A stretch of 64,000 nucleotides of DNA from Mesorhizobium sp. M2A.F.Ca.ET.046.03.2.1 (GCF_003952425.1 NZ_CP034449.1:4824001-4888000), one strand, 5' to 3'. Positions 33,512 to 43,070 are shown, counted from the first letter of the stretch. Numbers and translations are program-made. Notes: generated from the letters alone by a model not told the origin.

Positions 33512-34417
33512 ATGAAGCGCGTTCGCAAGGCAGTTTTCCCGGTCGCCGGCCTCGGCACGCGGTTCCTTCCGGCCACCAAGGCCATCCCGAAGGAAATGCT
33601 GACCGTCGTCGACCGGCCGGTCATCCAATATGTGGTCGACGAGGCGCGCGAGGCCGGCATCGAGCATTTCATCTTCGTGACCGGGCGCAACAAGGCGGTC
33701 ATCGAGGACCATTTCGACGTCCAGTTCGAGCTCTACGACACGCTCGCCCAGCGCGGCAAGGACGACCAGCTCGCCCGCCTGCAGCGGCTGCAGCCGGCGC
33801 CGGGACAGACGAGCTTCACGCGCCAGCAGGTGCCGATGGGCCTCGGCCACGCCGTCTGGTGCGCCCGCGAGCTGGTCGGTGACGAGCCCTTCGCGCTGCT
33901 TCTGCCGGACATGATCATGCAGTCGGAAAAGAGCTGCATGAAAAGTATGGTCGAGCTCTATGCCGAGACCGGCAACAACATCGTCGCCGTGCAGGAATGC
34001 GACCCAGCGGAAGCGCACAAATACGGCATTGTCGGGCGCGGCGAGGACACGCATCACGGTTTCCGCATCACCGGCATGGTGGAAAAGCCGAAACAGGGCA
34101 CCGCCCCCTCCAATCTTTACATCAACGGCCGCTACATCCTGCAGCCGGAAATCTTCGGCATCCTGGAAAGCCAGGAACGCGGCGCCGGCAACGAGATCCA
34201 GCTGACCGACGCGATGCTGAAGCTAGAGAAGAAGCAGCCCTTCTACGGCTACCACTATAAGGGCCGCACTTTCGACTGCGGCTCGCCGGAAGGGTTCGTC
34301 GAGGCCAATGTCGCCTTCGCGCTGTGGCGCAGCGACATGAACGCAAGCATGGCCGGCGTCATCCGCACGCTGCTGGACGAGGTGCGGCCGGTGGAGCGCC
34401 GCGGCGCCGCGTTCTAG
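33512..34417 (+). CDS. galU: UTP-glucose-1-phosphate uridylyltransferase
   Basis: A 301-residue nucleotidyltransferase that makes UDP-glucose for exopolysaccharide, cyclic glucan and LPS synthesis. The nucleotide-binding start is [38 protein letters not shown] and FALLLPDMI follow, and the sugar-phosphate region includes [20 protein letters not shown]. Length and motifs are normal. It converges with the outer-membrane barrel gene with 52 bp between. Together with the barrel and the arabinose-5-phosphate isomerase it forms a small envelope-polysaccharide neighbourhood. Confidence 0.96.
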   Translation: MKRVRKAVFPVAGLGTRFLPATKAIPKEMLTVVDRPVIQYVVDEAREAGIEHFIFVTGRNKAVIEDHFDVQFELYDTLAQRGKDDQLARLQRLQPAPGQTSFTRQQVPMGLGHAVWCARELVGDEPFALLLPDMIMQSEKSCMKSMVELYAETGNNIVAVQECDPAEAHKYGIVGRGEDTHHGFRITGMVEKPKQGTAPSNLYINGRYILQPEIFGILESQERGAGNEIQLTDAMLKLEKKQPFYGYHYKGRTFDCGSPEGFVEANVAFALWRSDMNASMAGVIRTLLDEVRPVERRGAAF

Positions 34418-34469
34418 CCTCTCGGAACCCCTGAATCTCGGCATAGGCTTGGGCCATTGCCGCTACTCT

Positions 34470-36260
34470 TCAGCGCTGGACCTTCAGACCAAGATAGACG
34501 CTGTTGGCCGTATAGTCGCGTCCAGGCAGGTTGCTGGTCAGCTTCTCCGTCCGCATCCTCGTGGTGAGGCCGGCATAGCGGTTGAGCCACCAGGTCAGTC
34601 CGGCTTCGGCGCTCAGGATCAGGTCGTGGCCGTCGGAGCCGGTGTAATCGCGCCAATCGAGGCCAAGCGCCGAGTTCGCCGTCAGGTTGGCGCGGATCTG
34701 ACGCTCGCCGGTCAAACGACCGGAGTAGAGGATATCGCCGCTCTCGCCGGCCGTCGTTGTCGTCTCGACGTTGGTCTTGCCGGTGAGGCCGATGGTGGTG
34801 CCGCGCTCGGGGGACCATTTGAGGTCGGCGTTGATGCTCGGCCCTGCCACCGCCGGCAGGCGGCTGTCGTCGATCGCCTCGCGCAGCCAGCCGACGGCGA
34901 ATTCGCCTGAAAGTTTCTCGCCCATGTCGAGCTCGAGGCCGGCACGCGCGCCAAGCCTGGTCGAGGACCGCTCGAAGCCGTCGGTGTCGACGCGCAGGTC
35001 ATAGATGCGCCGCCCGGCCTCGACTTCCGTGAAGGGCGTCAGCGCCGGTGAAATCTGATAGCCGGTGCGCAAGGTGGCCGTGTAGAGCGTGTTGTCGCGA
35101 TCCTTCTGCGAAATGCTGGTTCCATCCGAGAGCTCGGCGTCGCCGTAAAAATCATGGGAGACCGAGCCGGTCAGCGCATAACGCATCTTGCCGACACTTT
35201 TTTCGATGCCGAGGCTGCCGTCCACAGTCTGGCGCAGCGGCTGCTGGGTGACACCGGCGATCGCATCTGGCGAGGAGGCCGATTCCGGCGCTGCCTCGTA
35301 GCCGAGCTTGGCGATGGCGCGCAGCTCGTTGTCGAGATCGACATTGAGCTGGCCCTCGATGCGGCCCTGCGCATCGTTGATCTTTTGGCCCGAGACGGTG
35401 TTGCGGAACTGGCCGTAACCGGTGATCAGAGCCGAATTCTCGCGCCAGTCGGAGGTCGCGGTGAAACGCAGCGCTGTCTCCGACAGGACGGCCGATTTGC
35501 CAGTGCTGCTGGAATCGGCGTTCGACGTGGCGGTGAAGCCTTGCTCCAGCGTCGGACGGAAGACAAAGGTGCCGATCCTTACGCCGGGAGCGGCGAAGGG
35601 ATCTTCCTCCGGCTTGGCCTTCTGTCCATCGATCGATCCGGTACGCTCCTGGCCCGGGTCGAGCTTCTGCTTGTCGACGCTGTCGATGGTGACGGCGCGG
35701 CGGTTGCCGCCGTCGCCGGCAGTCGCTGCAGCATCGGCCTGATCACCGGTGGCGGCGGTTGCGGCGGTGGTCGTGTTGTCGGTTGCCTCGCCCGCCTTCT
35801 TCTTGGTCTTTTTCTTATCGGCAGTCTTGGTGCTGGCCTTCGTGTCGGCCTTGGCGTCCTGCGTGCGCTGCCTTGCCGTCGAAGGCCGGCGCGGCTTTGC
35901 CGGCGCCGTGTCGGCCAGCGGGTCGTTGGCTGCCGGCGGCTGGTCGAAGATGCTGTCCGACGCACCAGCCGTCTGGTCGTCATCCGGAACCGCGCCTGGG
36001 CTTGCCGGCTGATAGGTTGTCGGCGCCGTGTCCTGGACGGCGGCGGGAGCGTTCTGATCCTGCGATCCTTGCGCCCGCAACTGCCTGGCCTTGCGCTGCT
36101 GGTCGGCAAGTATGGCCGATTCGGAAACCTCGCCGCGCAGTTCGGTTTCCTGCGAAAATGCAGGCGCCGGGCGCAGCAAGGCAAGCGCGCTTGCCGTCAG
36201 CAGTGCTGCAACGGCAATGCCCCTTCGACCGATTTTCGTTTCAGGCTGGCCCCCGGACAT
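34470..36260 (-). CDS. Large outer-membrane beta-barrel protein (putative BBP2-type porin)
   Basis: A 596-residue exported protein. It starts at ATG 36260 (a GTG 9 bp upstream is possible); GIAVAALLTASALALLRPAPAFS is the signal peptide. Residues 40-220 are low-complexity and rich in Ala, Asp, Gln, Thr and Lys, with a basic block KTADKKKTKKKAGE. From about residue 225 (APGVRIGTFVFRPTLEQGF) it forms repeated amphipathic strands to the C-terminus, VYLGLKVQR, as in the putative beta-barrel porin 2 family linked to exopolysaccharide export. A role in polysaccharide secretion fits its neighbours galU and kdsD but is inferred. Confidence 0.8.
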   Translation of the reverse strand: MSGGQPETKIGRRGIAVAALLTASALALLRPAPAFSQETELRGEVSESAILADQQRKARQLRAQGSQDQNAPAAVQDTAPTTYQPASPGAVPDDDQTAGASDSIFDQPPAANDPLADTAPAKPRRPSTARQRTQDAKADTKASTKTADKKKTKKKAGEATDNTTTAATAATGDQADAAATAGDGGNRRAVTIDSVDKQKLDPGQERTGSIDGQKAKPEEDPFAAPGVRIGTFVFRPTLEQGFTATSNADSSSTGKSAVLSETALRFTATSDWRENSALITGYGQFRNTVSGQKINDAQGRIEGQLNVDLDNELRAIAKLGYEAAPESASSPDAIAGVTQQPLRQTVDGSLGIEKSVGKMRYALTGSVSHDFYGDAELSDGTSISQKDRDNTLYTATLRTGYQISPALTPFTEVEAGRRIYDLRVDTDGFERSSTRLGARAGLELDMGEKLSGEFAVGWLREAIDDSRLPAVAGPSINADLKWSPERGTTIGLTGKTNVETTTTAGESGDILYSGRLTGERQIRANLTANSALGLDWRDYTGSDGHDLILSAEAGLTWWLNRYAGLTTRMRTEKLTSNLPGRDYTANSVYLGLKVQR

Positions 36261-36399
36261 CGTCACCACTGCTTGCGCGGCGCGGTTGCGCCATACTTAC
36301 CGAACCGTAAATGCGGATGGTTAACGGAGGGTTGAGACTGACTGCCTGGGTTGCCCGCAAACGAGGGCAAACGGCAATTCCGTTGGACAGGCGGGCGAC

Positions 36400-37422
36400 A
36401 TGGCGCTAATGGCTTCTGCCATGCATGCGGGGTCCCCAGAAAGAAAGCAGCCGGACAGGCAGGCTGCGATCGAATCGGCGCTGAGAACGGTGGCGACGGA
36501 GCAGGCCGGCATGGCGGCCCTGGCCGCCGCACTCGCAGATGGGCTGGCCGAGCCCTTCGCGGCGGCCATCGACCTGATTTCGCGGATCGCGGGCCGCGTC
36601 ATCGTCACCGGCGTCGGCAAGAGCGGCCATATCGGCTCCAAGATCGCCGCGACGCTGGCCTCGACCGGCACGCCGGCCTTTTTCGTCCATCCGGCGGAGG
36701 CCAATCACGGCGATCTCGGCATGATCGCCCGTGACGACGCCATCATCGCCATGTCGTGGTCGGGCGAAACCAAGGAACTGATGGGCATCGTCGCCTATTC
36801 CAGGCGCTTTTCCATTCCCCTGATCGCCATCACCTCGGGCGAGAACTCTGCACTGGCGCGAGCGGCGGACGTGGTCTTGCTGCTGCCGATCGTGCCGGAG
36901 GCCTGTCCGCACGGGCTGGCGCCGACGACGTCGACGCTTCTGCAACTCGTCATGGGCGATGCGCTGGCGATCGCGCTGCTCGAGGCGCGTGGCTTCACAT
37001 CCGATCACTTCCGAACCTTGCACCCCGGCGGGCAGCTTGGCGCCAATCTGACCCTGGTTTCGGAGATCATGCGGACCGGCGATCAGGTGCCGCTTGCTTT
37101 GCTCGGCACCAAGATGCCGGAAGCGGTGATGACGCTCTCGCAAAAGAAAGTTGGCTGTGTCTGCATCGTCGATGCCAGCGGCAAACTGGTCGGGATCGTC
37201 ACCGACGGCGACGTCGCACGCAATCTGCATCGCAATCTCGCCGACGTCACCGTCGATGAGGTGATGACCCGCACCCCCAAGACGATCGATCCGCAGACGC
37301 TAGCGGGCACGGCGATCGCCATGCTCAACGAGCACAATATCGGCGCGCTGGTCGTGATCAAAAACAAAATGCCGGTGGGCGTGGTTCACTTCCACGACCT
37401 GCTGCGCATCGGCGCAGCTTAA
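36400..37422 (+). CDS. kdsD: Arabinose-5-phosphate isomerase, KpsF/GutQ family
   Basis: A 340-residue enzyme that converts ribulose-5-phosphate to arabinose-5-phosphate, the first step of Kdo synthesis for LPS. It has an N-terminal SIS sugar-isomerase domain (VIVTGVGKSGHIGSKIAATLASTGTP and MSWSGETKEL; the catalytic His is probably that of FRTLHPGGQLG) followed by two CBS domains (from about residue 215, KMPEAVMTLSQKKVGC ... VVHFHDLLRIG). Length is slightly above that of E. coli KdsD because of an N-terminal extension of 15-20 residues; a later ATG (MHAG) could be used. It is divergent from the outer-membrane barrel gene. Confidence 0.93.
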   Translation: MALMASAMHAGSPERKQPDRQAAIESALRTVATEQAGMAALAAALADGLAEPFAAAIDLISRIAGRVIVTGVGKSGHIGSKIAATLASTGTPAFFVHPAEANHGDLGMIARDDAIIAMSWSGETKELMGIVAYSRRFSIPLIAITSGENSALARAADVVLLLPIVPEACPHGLAPTTSTLLQLVMGDALAIALLEARGFTSDHFRTLHPGGQLGANLTLVSEIMRTGDQVPLALLGTKMPEAVMTLSQKKVGCVCIVDASGKLVGIVTDGDVARNLHRNLADVTVDEVMTRTPKTIDPQTLAGTAIAMLNEHNIGALVVIKNKMPVGVVHFHDLLRIGAA

Positions 37423-37471
37423 CGCGTGAGATTTCAGGCCGAATCGGCCCGATATTTTGATCTGTCTCGGC

Positions 37472-37936
37472 TCAGATTGCCTCGACAGTCAGCTCCAGAT
37501 CGGTATCCGCCGCCCCGGTCACGCGCACCTGCGCGCCGACCGGCAGGTCGGGACCGGAGACGCGCCACAGCGTGTCGCCGAGCCGGATGCGGCCGCGGCC
37601 GTTCTTGATCGGCTCGGCCAACGTTGCCGTGCGGCCGACCATCTGCGCGCCGCGGCGGTTGAGCAGCGGCTGGTCGACGCTGCCTTGCCGGCTGACGGCG
37701 ATCTGCCGACCGACATAGGCGGAGATCACGGCCAGCACGAGGAAGGCCAGGACCTGGACCTGCCAGGTCCAGAACGCCGCGTCCCAGATCGCCAGCGACA
37801 CCGCGCCGACGATCAGCGCCGCGATGCCGATCCACAGCATGAACACGCCTGGCGCCACGACTTCCATCACCAGGAGCACGATGCCGAGAACCATCCAGTT
37901 CCACGGGCCGAGTTCCGAAACGATGCGGTCGATCAT
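37472..37936 (-). CDS. NfeD family membrane protein
   Basis: A 154-residue short-type NfeD protein. Three or four membrane helices fill residues 10-75 (MVLGIVLLVMEVVAPGVFML, IAALIVGAVSLAIW, QVLAFLVLAVISAYV), and the C-terminal part from about residue 90 (GRTATLAEPIKNGRGRIRLG) is an OB-fold domain. It follows qmcA by 26 bp, and NfeD proteins usually act with the SPFH protein coded next to them in membrane microdomain organisation or quality control. GGGAGA lies before the ATG. Confidence 0.92.
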   Translation of the reverse strand: MIDRIVSELGPWNWMVLGIVLLVMEVVAPGVFMLWIGIAALIVGAVSLAIWDAAFWTWQVQVLAFLVLAVISAYVGRQIAVSRQGSVDQPLLNRRGAQMVGRTATLAEPIKNGRGRIRLGDTLWRVSGPDLPVGAQVRVTGAADTDLELTVEAI

Positions 37937-37962
37937 TGACGGTCTCCCACAGAGTTAGATGA

Positions 37963-38913
37963 TCAGCCGTCGGTCTGCCGCACGATCGGCGGGCGCGAAC
38001 CCTGGCGCGGCGTGCCCGATGGGGTATCGCCCTTGAAGACTTCGCGGGCGATCTCGCCGATGCCGCCGAGCGAACCGATCAGCGACGAGGCCTCGAACGG
38101 CATCAGCACGATCTTGTTGTTGCTCGACGAACCGATCTTGGCCAAGGCCTCGGTGTATTTCTGCGCGACGAAGTAGTTGATCGCCTGCACATCGCCCTTG
38201 GCGATGGCTTCCGACACGACCTGCGTCGCCTTCGCTTCGGCCTCAGCCGAGCGCTCGCGCGCCTCGGCGTCGCGAAAAGCGGCTTCCCTGCGGCCCTCGG
38301 CTTCAAGGATCTGCGATTGCTTGAGGCCTTCGGCGGCCAGGATCTGGGCGCGCTTGTCGCGCTCGGCCATCATCTGGCGGCCCATCGATTCCACGAGATT
38401 GGCTGGCGGGTTGATGTCCTTGATCTCGACGCGGGTGATCTTGATGCCCCACGGATGCGCCGCCTCGTCCACGACGCGCAGGAGGCGCTCGTTGATCGCG
38501 TCGCGATTGGAAAGCAATTCGTCGAGGTCCATCGAGCCCATGACGGTACGGATGTTGGTCATGGTGAGGTTGAGGATGGCGTTCTGGAGACCTGCGACCT
38601 GATAGGCCGCCTGGGCGGCGTTCAGCACCTGGTAGAAGGCGACGCCGTCGACCCCGACGATGGCATTGTCGCGGGTGATGATCTCCTGCGTCGGGACGTC
38701 GAGCACCTGCTCCATCATGTTCATCTTGGCGCCGACGCGCTCGAAGATCGGGTTGATGATGTTGAGGCCGGGTGTCAGCGTCTTGGTGTAACGGCCGAAG
38801 CGCTCCACCGTGTAGTTGTAGCCTTGCGGCACCGTCCTGATGCCCTTGAAAAGCAGAATGATGACCAGGAAAACAAGAACAATGATGGCAATATCGAAAC
38901 CGCTAAAGCCCAT
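37963..38913 (-). CDS. qmcA: SPFH/stomatin-like membrane protein (QmcA)
   Basis: A 316-residue protein with an N-terminal membrane helix ([18 protein letters not shown]) and an SPFH band-7 domain ([19 protein letters not shown] ... [18 protein letters not shown]), then a coiled-coil rich in Ala/Glu and a short Pro/Gly tail. It forms oligomeric rings in the inner membrane that shield membrane proteins from, or present them to, FtsH-type proteases. It is the first gene of a qmcA-nfeD operon. GGGAG lies nine bases before the ATG. Confidence 0.94.
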   Translation of the reverse strand: MGFSGFDIAIIVLVFLVIILLFKGIRTVPQGYNYTVERFGRYTKTLTPGLNIINPIFERVGAKMNMMEQVLDVPTQEIITRDNAIVGVDGVAFYQVLNAAQAAYQVAGLQNAILNLTMTNIRTVMGSMDLDELLSNRDAINERLLRVVDEAAHPWGIKITRVEIKDINPPANLVESMGRQMMAERDKRAQILAAEGLKQSQILEAEGRREAAFRDAEARERSAEAEAKATQVVSEAIAKGDVQAINYFVAQKYTEALAKIGSSSNNKIVLMPFEASSLIGSLGGIGEIAREVFKGDTPSGTPRQGSRPPIVRQTDG

Positions 38914-38989
38914 TTCGCTTCTCCCTCAAAGGCGGCGACCTCACGGAATCACTTAAGTGTGTTTCCGCAACGTTACAATCAGGTGATCG

Positions 38990-39040
38990 CCAGAGCCGGA
39001 TGATTTCAGGCCGGATCGACCTGAAATCATCCGGCTCTGG
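38990..39040. repeat. Perfect 21-bp inverted repeat
   Basis: Arms 38990-39010 (CCAGAGCCGGATGATTTCAGG) and 39020-39040 pair at every position around a 9-base loop. It lies between the qmcA start and the hemH stop, so a strong two-way hairpin ending hemH transcription before qmcA's promoter is possible; no T-run is seen. Confidence 0.8.
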
Positions 39041-39051
39041 GTCAATAGAAA

Positions 39052-39099
39052 GAGCATGATGTGATCCGAAAACCGCTCACACTTTTCGGCATCATGCTC
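39052..39099. repeat. Palindromic intergenic repeat, family B, copy 2
   Basis: GAGCATGATG and CATCATGCTC flank inner CCGAAAA/TTTTCGG arms, a 48-bp hairpin. It is related to 28902-28944 and stands 11 bp from the 21-bp inverted repeat. Confidence 0.72.
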
Positions 39100-39155
39100 G
39101 GATATCGGTTAGCGGCGGGTTTTGCGCACCGTTTCGAGTCTGTCGGTGAAGCCGG

Positions 39156-40220
39156 TCACACCCAGCCGGAAAGCTCGCGCCGGACCAGCGCCTCGATGAC
39201 CGCCATGCCCTCGGCGCTATCATTGAGGCAGGGGATATGGGCGAAGTTCTTGCCGCCGGCGTGATGGAAGGTTTCGGCCGCCTCGCGGCCGATCTCGTCC
39301 AGGGTCTCGATGCAGTCGACGGAGAAGCCCGGATTGACGACGGCGATGGATTTCACGCCGTCCTTGGCCAGTTTCTCGACCGTGACATCGGTGTAGGGCT
39401 GCAGCCATTCCTGCGCGCCGAAACGCGATTGGAAGGTGGTGATGAGCTTCTTCTCGTCCCAGCCGAGCCTTTCCCGCAGCAGCCGCGTCGTCTTGAGACA
39501 GTGGCAATGGTAGGGGTCGCCCTTCTCGAAATACGGCTTCGGGATGCCGTGATAGGACGCGATAACGACCTCGGGCTTGAAGTCCAACGTCTCAAGATGC
39601 CGCTCGATCGAGTGAGCGAGAGCCTCGATGTAGACCGGTTCATCGTAATAGGGCGGCACGCTGCGGATCGCCGGCGCGTTTCTGATCTTCATCAGCGCGC
39701 GGAACAACTGGTCGTTGGCGGTCGCCGTCGTCGTTGCCGAATATTGCGGATATACCGGGAAGGACAGGATACGGTCGCAGCCCTGCTCGACCAGTTTTTG
39801 CGCGATGCTTGCGGTCGAAGGATTGCCGTAGCGCATCGCCCAGTCGACCACGACGTTCGACTGATCGGCGAGGGCACTGGCGAGCTTCTCTGCCTGGGAA
39901 CGGGTGAAAGTGCGCAGCGGCGACTCGTTCTTCTCCCGGTTCCAGATTCGGGCATAGTTGGCGCCGGACTTTTTCGGCCGGGTCGTCAAAACCAGGCCGT
40001 AAAGGATCGGGTACCAGATCGCCTTGTTGAGCTCGATGACGCGCGGGTCGGAGAGGAATTCCCTGAGATACCGCCACATCGGCGCGAATTCGATTCCGTC
40101 GGGTGTGCCGAGATTGATCAGCATGACGCCGACCTTGCCCTGCTTCACCGCCGGGTGGCCGGCAGGCAGCGGACCAGCGGTCTTCGCGGTCTTGACATCG
40201 GTGGGGCTGGCAAGCGTCAT
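39156..40220 (-). CDS. hemH: Ferrochelatase
   Basis: A 354-residue enzyme that inserts Fe2+ into protoporphyrin IX, the last step of protohaem synthesis. Family blocks: GVMLINLGTPDGIEFAPMWRYL near the start, LSFPVYPQYSATTTAT, the metal-binding His in IASYHGIPKPYFEKGDPYHCHC, and the conserved Glu in VDCIETLDEIG. The ATG at 40220 is used; a TTG codon directly before it is less likely. No 2Fe-2S cysteine tail is present. It appears to be monocistronic. Confidence 0.96.
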   Translation of the reverse strand: MTLASPTDVKTAKTAGPLPAGHPAVKQGKVGVMLINLGTPDGIEFAPMWRYLREFLSDPRVIELNKAIWYPILYGLVLTTRPKKSGANYARIWNREKNESPLRTFTRSQAEKLASALADQSNVVVDWAMRYGNPSTASIAQKLVEQGCDRILSFPVYPQYSATTTATANDQLFRALMKIRNAPAIRSVPPYYDEPVYIEALAHSIERHLETLDFKPEVVIASYHGIPKPYFEKGDPYHCHCLKTTRLLRERLGWDEKKLITTFQSRFGAQEWLQPYTDVTVEKLAKDGVKSIAVVNPGFSVDCIETLDEIGREAAETFHHAGGKNFAHIPCLNDSAEGMAVIEALVRRELSGWV

Positions 40221-40318
40221 CAACGGTCTCCGGTAGCGCCGCGGAAACTAGCGATGCCCTGCCGGTTTTCAATGCTGCGTCTGGCCGCACCTTACCGTGT
40301 TTGGCACCGGAAAAGGAA

Positions 40319-40342
40319 CACCCGCCCGTTTCCGGGCGGGTG
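40319..40342 (-). terminator. Intrinsic terminator of the 5'-nucleotidase gene
   Basis: CACCCGCCCG and CGGGCGGGTG form a 10-bp stem with a 4-base loop, followed on the minus strand by TTCCTTTT, 22 bp after the stop codon. Confidence 0.82.
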
Positions 40343-40363
40343 CCACGAATTCCGGGCTGCCGC

Positions 40364-42418
40364 TTACTTCGCCGCCGGCGGAATGGTCAGCGTCGCGCCA
40401 AGCGGCAGGCGACGCGGCTTGAAGTCCTTGTTGGCCTCGGAGATGAGCTTCCACTTGGTGGCGTCGCCATAGGCTTTCCTGGCCAGGTCCCAATAGGTAT
40501 CGCCGGCGGCGATGGTATGGCTGGTGTCCGCCGGCTTGGTTTCAGCGGGCTTGGCCGGCTCGGCGGCGGGAGCAGGCGATGCCGGGACGGCCTCGGCAGG
40601 CTTTGCCGGTTCCGCCGCCGGCGCCGTCTCAGCCGGCTTCGCGGTCTCGGCGGGAGCCGCCGGAGCGGTTTCAGCCGGAACGGCCGGAGGTGTGCCGGCA
40701 ATGTCGCTGGAGCCGGAAGGCATAGCCGGCATGGCAGGCTCGGCGTTCGCCGGAGCGGTTTCAGCAGGCGGTTCCGCGGGCTTGGCCGGCTCAGCCGCCG
40801 CCGTCGGCGCCGCGATCTCGGTGATGCGGCCGTCGAGCTTGGGCGTGTAGGGCCGATGCGCGCCGAGATAGTCGGCCACGACCTGCTCCAGGCCGGGGCC
40901 GTAGTCATAGGCGTCCTTGGCCCCCTCGGCGAAGACCTTGTAGCCGTCGCCGCCCTGGCGGACATAGTTGTTGGTGGCGACCAGATATTGCTTGTCGGGA
41001 TTGATCGGCGCCCAGGCGCCGTTCTCCATCACTTCGACCGATTTGACGCGGCCGGCATTGGGCGCGACCGACTTGTCGAAGGAATATTTCAGCCCTGCGA
41101 CCTGCGGGAAGCGGCCGGCGCCGTCCTCGACCTGGCTGAGGCCGCTTTCGAGGCCCGCGACCAGGTCCTTGCCCGAAATCTTGAAGGTCGCCAGCGTGTT
41201 CTGGAACGGCAGCACGGTCAGCACCTCGCCCATCGTCACCGTGCCCTGGTCGATCGAGGCGCGCAGGCCGCCGCCGTTCGAGATGACGATCTCGACGCCC
41301 TGACCCTTGGTGCGGTCGAGAATGGCGTCGGAGACGAGATTGCCCATCTCGCATTCGCGCGCGCGGCAATTCTCGCGGCTGCCATCGATCGCCTTGGTGG
41401 TCTCGGCCACTTCCTTGTTCTTCAGCGCCTCGATCGGCGCGCCGAGCTCCTTGATGCGGGCAAGGACAGTGGGATCGGGCGTGATCGACTTGTCGAGATA
41501 GATCGGGGCGCCGCTGGCTTCCTTGACCACGCCGTTGTCGTCGAACACGACCTTGAACTCGCCGAGATATTTCGAATAGGACGCCGCCTGCACCACCGGC
41601 ACCTTGGAACCGTCCGGGTTATCGACCATGGTCGGGTAGGGGCCTTCGGCCTTCGGGTCGGTGTTGGACAGGAGCGTGTGGCTGTGGCCGCCGACCACCA
41701 CGTCGATCCCCGGGATCTTGGCGATCACGTCGCGTTCTCGCCTGTAGCCGATGTGGGTGACCGCGATGATCTTGTTGATGCCTTGCGCCTTGAGCTTCTC
41801 GACGTCGGCCGTGATCGATTTGACGTCATCGGCGATGGCGATGTTCGGGCCGGGCGAGGCGAGTTCCGGCGTGTCGTTGGTGACGGCGCCGATGATGCCG
41901 ATCTTCTGGCCGCCGACCTCGACGACGATCGAGGACTTGATCTTGCCCGACGCGCCGGACTTGTCGTTGGGCATGACATTCGCGCTGACGATCGGAAACT
42001 TAGCCTTGTCGAGGTAAGGCACCAGTGCTGTCTCGCCGTCGTCGAATTCGTGGTTGCCGAGCGTCACCGCGTCGGGCTTGATCTGGTTGAGGAACTCCTC
42101 CTCTACTGCACCCTTGTAAGTGGTGTAGAAGAGCGAGCCCTGGAAGCTGTCGCCGGCATTGAGCAGCAGCACGTTCTGCCCTTCGAGCTTCTTGCGCTCC
42201 CCAGCGATCGCGGTGATCAGCCGGCCGGCGCCGCCGATGCATTCGCCCTTGGTCTCCTCTTCGGCGGAACAGGTCGACTCGTATTTGTTGTTGCCTTCGA
42301 TGCGGCTGTGCCAGTCGTTGAAATGCAGGATGTTCAGCGTGTAGTCGGCAAAGGACACGCCGGCCGACAGGCCAAGCGTCGAAGCGGAAAGGGCTAGGAT
42401 GGCGGCAATCTTCTTCAT
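40364..42418 (-). CDS. Periplasmic 5'-nucleotidase/2',3'-cyclic phosphodiesterase with C-terminal LysM domain
   Basis: A 684-residue exported metallophosphoesterase. The ATG at 42418 follows GGGAGACGAAG and opens a signal peptide (MKKIAAILALSASTLGLSAG, cleaved near SFA). Metal-binding blocks: ILHFNDWHSRIE, LLNAGDSFQGSLFY, TLGNHEFDDGE and VVGGHSHTLL. The 5'-nucleotidase C-terminal domain contains NGGGLRASIDQGTVT and NNYVRQGGDGYKVF. From about residue 515 a linker of more than 100 residues rich in Pro, Ala and Glu leads to a LysM domain (HTIAAGDTYWDLARKAYGDA) that should hold the enzyme on peptidoglycan. It releases nucleosides and phosphate from nucleotides. Confidence 0.93.
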   Translation of the reverse strand: MKKIAAILALSASTLGLSAGVSFADYTLNILHFNDWHSRIEGNNKYESTCSAEEETKGECIGGAGRLITAIAGERKKLEGQNVLLLNAGDSFQGSLFYTTYKGAVEEEFLNQIKPDAVTLGNHEFDDGETALVPYLDKAKFPIVSANVMPNDKSGASGKIKSSIVVEVGGQKIGIIGAVTNDTPELASPGPNIAIADDVKSITADVEKLKAQGINKIIAVTHIGYRRERDVIAKIPGIDVVVGGHSHTLLSNTDPKAEGPYPTMVDNPDGSKVPVVQAASYSKYLGEFKVVFDDNGVVKEASGAPIYLDKSITPDPTVLARIKELGAPIEALKNKEVAETTKAIDGSRENCRARECEMGNLVSDAILDRTKGQGVEIVISNGGGLRASIDQGTVTMGEVLTVLPFQNTLATFKISGKDLVAGLESGLSQVEDGAGRFPQVAGLKYSFDKSVAPNAGRVKSVEVMENGAWAPINPDKQYLVATNNYVRQGGDGYKVFAEGAKDAYDYGPGLEQVVADYLGAHRPYTPKLDGRITEIAAPTAAAEPAKPAEPPAETAPANAEPAMPAMPSGSSDIAGTPPAVPAETAPAAPAETAKPAETAPAAEPAKPAEAVPASPAPAAEPAKPAETKPADTSHTIAAGDTYWDLARKAYGDATKWKLISEANKDFKPRRLPLGATLTIPPAAK

Positions 42419-42554
42419 CTTCGTCTCCCGGATAAGCTGACTTCGACAGTGCTTAACGCCTTCGCTTGACTGGAAAATAACAGTCAGCCTCGGGTCATGT
42501 TCACATCGGGTCCCGGCCGATGCAAGCACAAATCGGGGAGATGTTTGCCGGCAC

Positions 42555-42589
42555 AAAAAAGGACGGCGGTTTGCGCCGCCGTCCTTTTT
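42555..42589. terminator. Bidirectional intrinsic terminator, omp10 3' end
   Basis: GGACGGCGG (42561-42569) and CCGCCGTCC (42576-42584) form a 9-bp stem, with six As on the left and five Ts on the right, so it can stop transcription from either side. It ends the omp10 transcript, 19 bp beyond the stop. Confidence 0.9.
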
Positions 42590-42608
42590 GGATGGATGTC
42601 TGCGAGCC

Positions 42609-42983
42609 TCAGGCCCGGCGCGTCAGCACGAAATTCTGGCCGCTGGCGCTGGTGCAGTTGAGCTGGCTGATCGAGACCATCAGGCAGTTGAAGCTGACCG
42701 GCGTCTGGCGGATCAGCGAGGTGCCGTGGATCTCGACCGAGGTCGGTCCGGTCAAGGTGTAGCTGCCTTCCGACAGCTTCTGGCCGGTGTCAGTGGCAAC
42801 GGTGGTGAAGCTGCCAGCCGCGAAGGTCGACAGGCCGGTGCCCTTGGCGTCGATCCAGTTGCCCTCGACGCCCTTCGGCGCAGCTGCGCCCGGTGGTTCC
42901 GATGGGCCGGTGGTGGTGCAGGCGGCCGCAGCCAGCAGGCTTGCCGCGGCGCCTGCCGAAAGCAGTTTGCGCGCAATGGTCAT
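42609..42983 (-). CDS. omp10: Outer-membrane lipoprotein Omp10 homologue
   Basis: A 124-residue lipoprotein: MTIARKLLSAGAAASLLAAAAC ends in a lipobox, with Cys22 as the lipid-bearing residue, followed by TTTGPSEPPG. The mature part resembles Brucella Omp10, with GVEGNWIDAKG, LSEGSYTLTGPTSVEIH and SISQLNCTSASGQNFVLTRR. Omp10 belongs to the AprI/Inh beta-barrel protease-inhibitor-like fold and is a surface antigen in Brucella; its biochemical role is unknown. It follows homospermidine synthase by 87 bp with a hairpin between, and has its own terminator. Confidence 0.88.
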   Translation of the reverse strand: MTIARKLLSAGAAASLLAAAACTTTGPSEPPGAAAPKGVEGNWIDAKGTGLSTFAAGSFTTVATDTGQKLSEGSYTLTGPTSVEIHGTSLIRQTPVSFNCLMVSISQLNCTSASGQNFVLTRRA

Positions 42984-43016
42984 TCTTGAAAATCCTCTCC
43001 TCAGTCCGCACCCTCT

Positions 43017-43041
43017 CAATCGCCCGATTTCCGGGCGATTG
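43017..43041 (-). other. Stem-loop between hss and omp10
   Basis: CAATCGCCCG and CGGGCGATTG make a perfect 10-bp stem with a 5-base loop, 29 bp after the hss stop. No U-run follows, so termination may be partial. Confidence 0.6.
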
Positions 43042-43070
43042 CAAGGCGCTGCCACTGGTCAGTCCCGGCT

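Noticed and set aside
35690..36020. Low-complexity region in the outer-membrane barrel gene as a frameshift
   Set aside because: The frame is continuous, and Ala/Thr/Lys-rich linkers are common before such barrels.
36321..36335. TTAACGGAGGGTTGA as a second CtrA box
   Set aside because: One half-site is TTGA instead of TTAA; too weak to list as a site without other support.
37437..37449. GGCCGAATCGGCC as terminator between the convergent kdsD and nfeD genes
   Set aside because: The stem is only six bases with a single-base centre and there is no clear T-run; too short for a loop.
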